From contig CAZSGE010000007.1 in NCBI GenBank assembly GCA_964606325.1, positions 1-64,000 on the forward strand: DNA of 64,000 bases, written 5' to 3'. Origin of the DNA: Berkiella sp964606325 (GTDB taxonomy: Bacteria > Pseudomonadota > Gammaproteobacteria > Berkiellales > Berkiellaceae). The notes beneath the pieces were generated by a model, which was not told the origin of the DNA, did not search any database, and was given only the letters and a program-made list of their open reading frames with translations. The position numbers and the translations under genes are program-made. Every line of letters begins with the position of its first letter. Position 1 is the stretch's first letter. Positions 61,826 to 64,000 of the stretch are shown here, piece by piece.

Positions 61826-62512
61826 ATGCCATATTCAGAATTAAATTTTATTGATTTATCAATAAAATTGATTGAAGTTATGATTCAAGATGAGCCTGCA
61901 AACATACTTCATAGAGCCATGCATGCTGCTTTAAACCTAGAAAGACGTGGTGATACACGAGCAGCACTCAAAATATATTCGAGTTATGCAACAGATGATT
62001 TTGCTAAAAATCGCATAGCGGCACTTTGTCCTGAAAAATCAAACAACTCGGTTGAAAATTTACCATCTGATTGGAACATTAGATTGAGAAATATAATGAC
62101 AACCGACGAAGCGATTGTATTCAAAGCCATTATGCAATTACGTCTTAATGAGACTTTAATCACAAGAGAAGCATTGATTGAAGCGACACAATTTAGCAAA
62201 CAAAAAGTGTTTAGACTGATGGAAAATCTTAAAGGCAAAGGTTACATTGCAAAATTTGAGCGTCATTACCATCGCCTCGAAATCATTAACCATCCCATTG
62301 AATTGGATGGATTGATGGGAATACCACAAAAACCTAATTCCTTTTTGCAAGATGTATTGCCTTTGCTATCAAAAGGTTTCGAAAACGAACTGAGATTCTC
62401 ATTAAGAAGGCCTGAGATAATTTCACCAGGTGCATCTCCTATTGAATTAGATGATAATTCAGAATTCGAAACCATCAATGAAACGTCTAAACAACATTTC
62501 AGGCCAAGATAA
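61826..62512 (+). CDS. Winged-helix domain protein
   Basis: 228 aa, with AGGAGCTTTAA before the ATG. The middle has a DNA-binding winged helix-turn-helix: IVFKAIMQLRLNETLITREA, then TQFSKQKVFRLMENLKGKGY and IAKFERHYHRLEI. The N-terminal 60 residues are helical and TPR-like (ALNLERRGDTRAALKIYSSY). The C-terminal 60 residues are less ordered. Regulator of unknown targets. Confidence 0.65.
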   Translation: MPYSELNFIDLSIKLIEVMIQDEPANILHRAMHAALNLERRGDTRAALKIYSSYATDDFAKNRIAALCPEKSNNSVENLPSDWNIRLRNIMTTDEAIVFKAIMQLRLNETLITREALIEATQFSKQKVFRLMENLKGKGYIAKFERHYHRLEIINHPIELDGLMGIPQKPNSFLQDVLPLLSKGFENELRFSLRRPEIISPGASPIELDDNSEFETINETSKQHFRPR

Positions 62513-62725
62513 TCAAACTTATTGATTAATTTCACAAGAGCAGATCTCATCTGCTCTCACAAACATCTATGGTGTCTGTGGTAAAAAAGTATGTATTTAT
62601 AAAATAGCAAAATCTCATATTACCATCTGTCAGATCTGTGCCTATGTTCATCTATAACGTATTGAATAGAAGATTAAGCGCAATTACGATTGCCACTTAT
62701 TGGTATTCAACACACAAGAGGATTT

Positions 62726-63187
62726 ATGTTAGGTGGTGGATTAATTCGACAAAGAGTGGCTGATAATGAGATCGATTTTGTTGAAAAATTGGAGCAGAAC
62801 TTAAAATCACTTCCACCTGAATTTCAATACAAAGTTAAAAAGCTCAACTTCTTTAGTAATGCTTATGATTGTTGTGTTGATGACATTCGAAAATACAACT
62901 TGAAACTGGGGATCCTCGAATTACTCGAAGAGTTTATACAAAATGGGTATCATCCTATCTTTGTGGGTATTGATTTAGGTTATTATATATACAGCGATCA
63001 ATTAGGTTTACAAAGATTACCTGTATTTAAAGAAATTTATGACCCAAAAGCCACACATTCGCCTAAGGACGTATTACCTGCGTTTAGTCGCTTATCTGCA
63101 AAAGCAAATCCGTTTATCCCGCGAACGGCAGATACGACGCCAGCACGCGCTAATAAAGTGTCTAGAGATTTAACAATATCGGGATAG
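62726..63187 (+). CDS. Uncharacterised 153-aa protein
   Basis: 153 aa from the ATG at 62726, with AAGAGGA just upstream; a TTG at 62690 adds 12 residues. The segment VKKLNFFSNAYDCCVDDIRK contains a Cys pair, and HPIFVGIDLGYYIYSDQLGL looks like a beta-strand pair. No signal peptide or known motif. It sits 67 bases before the DUF1653 gene, on the same strand. Function unknown. Confidence 0.6.
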   Translation: MLGGGLIRQRVADNEIDFVEKLEQNLKSLPPEFQYKVKKLNFFSNAYDCCVDDIRKYNLKLGILELLEEFIQNGYHPIFVGIDLGYYIYSDQLGLQRLPVFKEIYDPKATHSPKDVLPAFSRLSAKANPFIPRTADTTPARANKVSRDLTISG

Positions 63188-63254
63188 GTATACACCTCAA
63201 AGATACAAGCCTATAATTATTTTCAAAATAGTCTAGCCAAATAAGATAACTTAA

Positions 63255-63488
63255 ATGCAAGCAATGAAACTCGGTATATATCGCCACTATAAAACAAAAA
63301 AATTGTATGAAGTGTTATTCACGGCCATTCATAGTGAAACCTATGAGCAAATGGTTGTTTATAAAGCGCTCTACGAGTGTGAAAAATTTGGTACAAATAG
63401 TATCTGGACCCGCCCAGCTAAGATGTTCTCAGAAATGGTCACAATTGCTGAAAACACCGTCCCAAGATTTGAATTGATCAAAACATAA
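63255..63488 (+). CDS. DUF1653 domain protein
   Basis: 77 aa. LGIYRHYKTKKLYEVLFTAI, then HSETYEQMVVYKALYE, and IWTRPAKMFSEMVTIAENTV, PRFELI, match the DUF1653 pattern (GxYRHYKGxxYEV, HSETxExxVVYxxLY, WxRPxxMFxExV). The role of this small family is unknown. ATGs at 63255 and 63264 are both in frame. Confidence 0.85.
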   Translation: MQAMKLGIYRHYKTKKLYEVLFTAIHSETYEQMVVYKALYECEKFGTNSIWTRPAKMFSEMVTIAENTVPRFELIKT

Positions 63489-63501
63489 ATAATGGTATCC
63501 C

Positions 63502-64000
63502 CTATGATGGCCCACCATTTAATTTATGGCACATAACAGGCTTCCTTTTTGAAGGCCCCACCTTTGTATCCATCATCGGCGGGATCGTACTTTTTCTAAA
63601 TTGCGGTATAAAAGTAAGGCTTAAGGGCTCTAAAACCATTTGCTTTGCTTGACGCTTACGGAGATTGGCTTGGCGGTGAAGATGATTAATGTATTCAGCA
63701 TAATAGACCTTCACTATATTTGACATTACCGTCTTTTCGATATCACTTGGCGCATCAGCAGTAAAGGCACTATAAAATTCATCTATTGTTTGTTCAACAC
63801 AATCATGTAAACTTTGCAAAGTGGCATTGCACATTTTCAACTTAATAACGGGCGCAAGAAAAATCGCACCCAGCCTATTAAACGAATATTCATGCTTCCT
63901 GATACTTGTTTCTACCTGATCCATTTTTATGCATTCGAGTTCAAGCCAACTCAACAAATCCTCGTCTGAACAATCTCGGTATTGTAATGGTGGAAAAATG
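63502..64000 (-). CDS. Uncharacterised protein, N-terminal part cut by window edge
   Basis: The frame is open up to base 64000 on the minus strand (reading IFPPLQYRDCSDED before LLSWLELE), so the start lies outside. At least 165 residues are visible. They are mostly helical and basic (YINHLHRQANLRKRQAKQMV), with a proline- and lysine-rich end (STIPPMMDTKVGPSKRKP). No family recognised. It ends 13 bases from the DUF1653 gene on the opposite strand. Confidence 0.55.
   Translation of the reverse strand, partial: IFPPLQYRDCSDEDLLSWLELECIKMDQVETSIRKHEYSFNRLGAIFLAPVIKLKMCNATLQSLHDCVEQTIDEFYSAFTADAPSDIEKTVMSNIVKVYYAEYINHLHRQANLRKRQAKQMVLEPLSLTFIPQFRKSTIPPMMDTKVGPSKRKPVMCHKLNGGPS

Overview
The window looks like an AT-rich gammaproteobacterial chromosome. 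The rpsP-rimM-trmD-rplS order, the gene families and the many long lineage-specific proteins suggest the order Legionellales (Legionella, Coxiella, Berkiella and relatives). That placement is inference from content. An F-box protein, proteins with basic nuclear-localisation-like tails and coiled-coil or low-complexity proteins suggest an intracellular, host-associated life. A run of ten Ns at 13502-13511 shows a draft assembly.

Layout. 1-7305: a leucine and ketone-body operon (thiolase end, liuB, liuC, liuD, HMG-CoA lyase, scoA, scoB). 7453-11262: two large unknown proteins transcribed toward each other, one with an F-box. 11471-19191: phenylalanine and tyrosine catabolism (phhA; tyrP-hisC-phhB on the minus strand; hpd-fahA-maiA). 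19232-24370: accessory proteins, a Nudix hydrolase and a DUF47-Pit phosphate pair. 24356-27781: etfBA, divergent from ETF-ubiquinone oxidoreductase. 27958-32793: dsbC, ogt and the rpsP-rimM-trmD-rplS and ffh housekeeping block on the minus strand. 32953-37264: a CcsA-like protein, a CorC-like protein, a CPBP protease and a HAD phosphatase. 37293-37774: tRNA-Ser(CGA) followed by two identical 201-bp repeats that carry the tRNA 3' end. 38136-40525: an AlkP-like protein with a GT2-GtrA fusion. 40647-45521: an NAD salvage island (nrtR-nadD divergent from pncA-pncB-nadE). 46862-48995: cystathionine beta-synthase and gamma-lyase. 50236-51706: an AbiE toxin-antitoxin pair. 51947-64000: mostly accessory genes, including secreted proteins, a methyltransferase with a signal peptide, a retropepsin-like protein lacking its usual aspartates, TspO, and small or unknown proteins.

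How the parts fit. Leucine degradation through HMG-CoA lyase and tyrosine degradation through fumarylacetoacetase both give acetoacetate. ScoAB activates it to acetoacetyl-CoA and the thiolase splits that to acetyl-CoA. Electrons from acyl-CoA dehydrogenases would pass through EtfAB and ETF-QO to the quinone pool. The window therefore holds most of a ketogenic amino-acid-to-acetyl-CoA system. Homogentisate 1,2-dioxygenase and isovaleryl-CoA dehydrogenase are not in it. Dispersed BIME-like palindromic repeats lie at 27789-27950, 37820-37998 and 40522-40663. No CRISPR array, rRNA, insertion sequence or intact prophage was seen.
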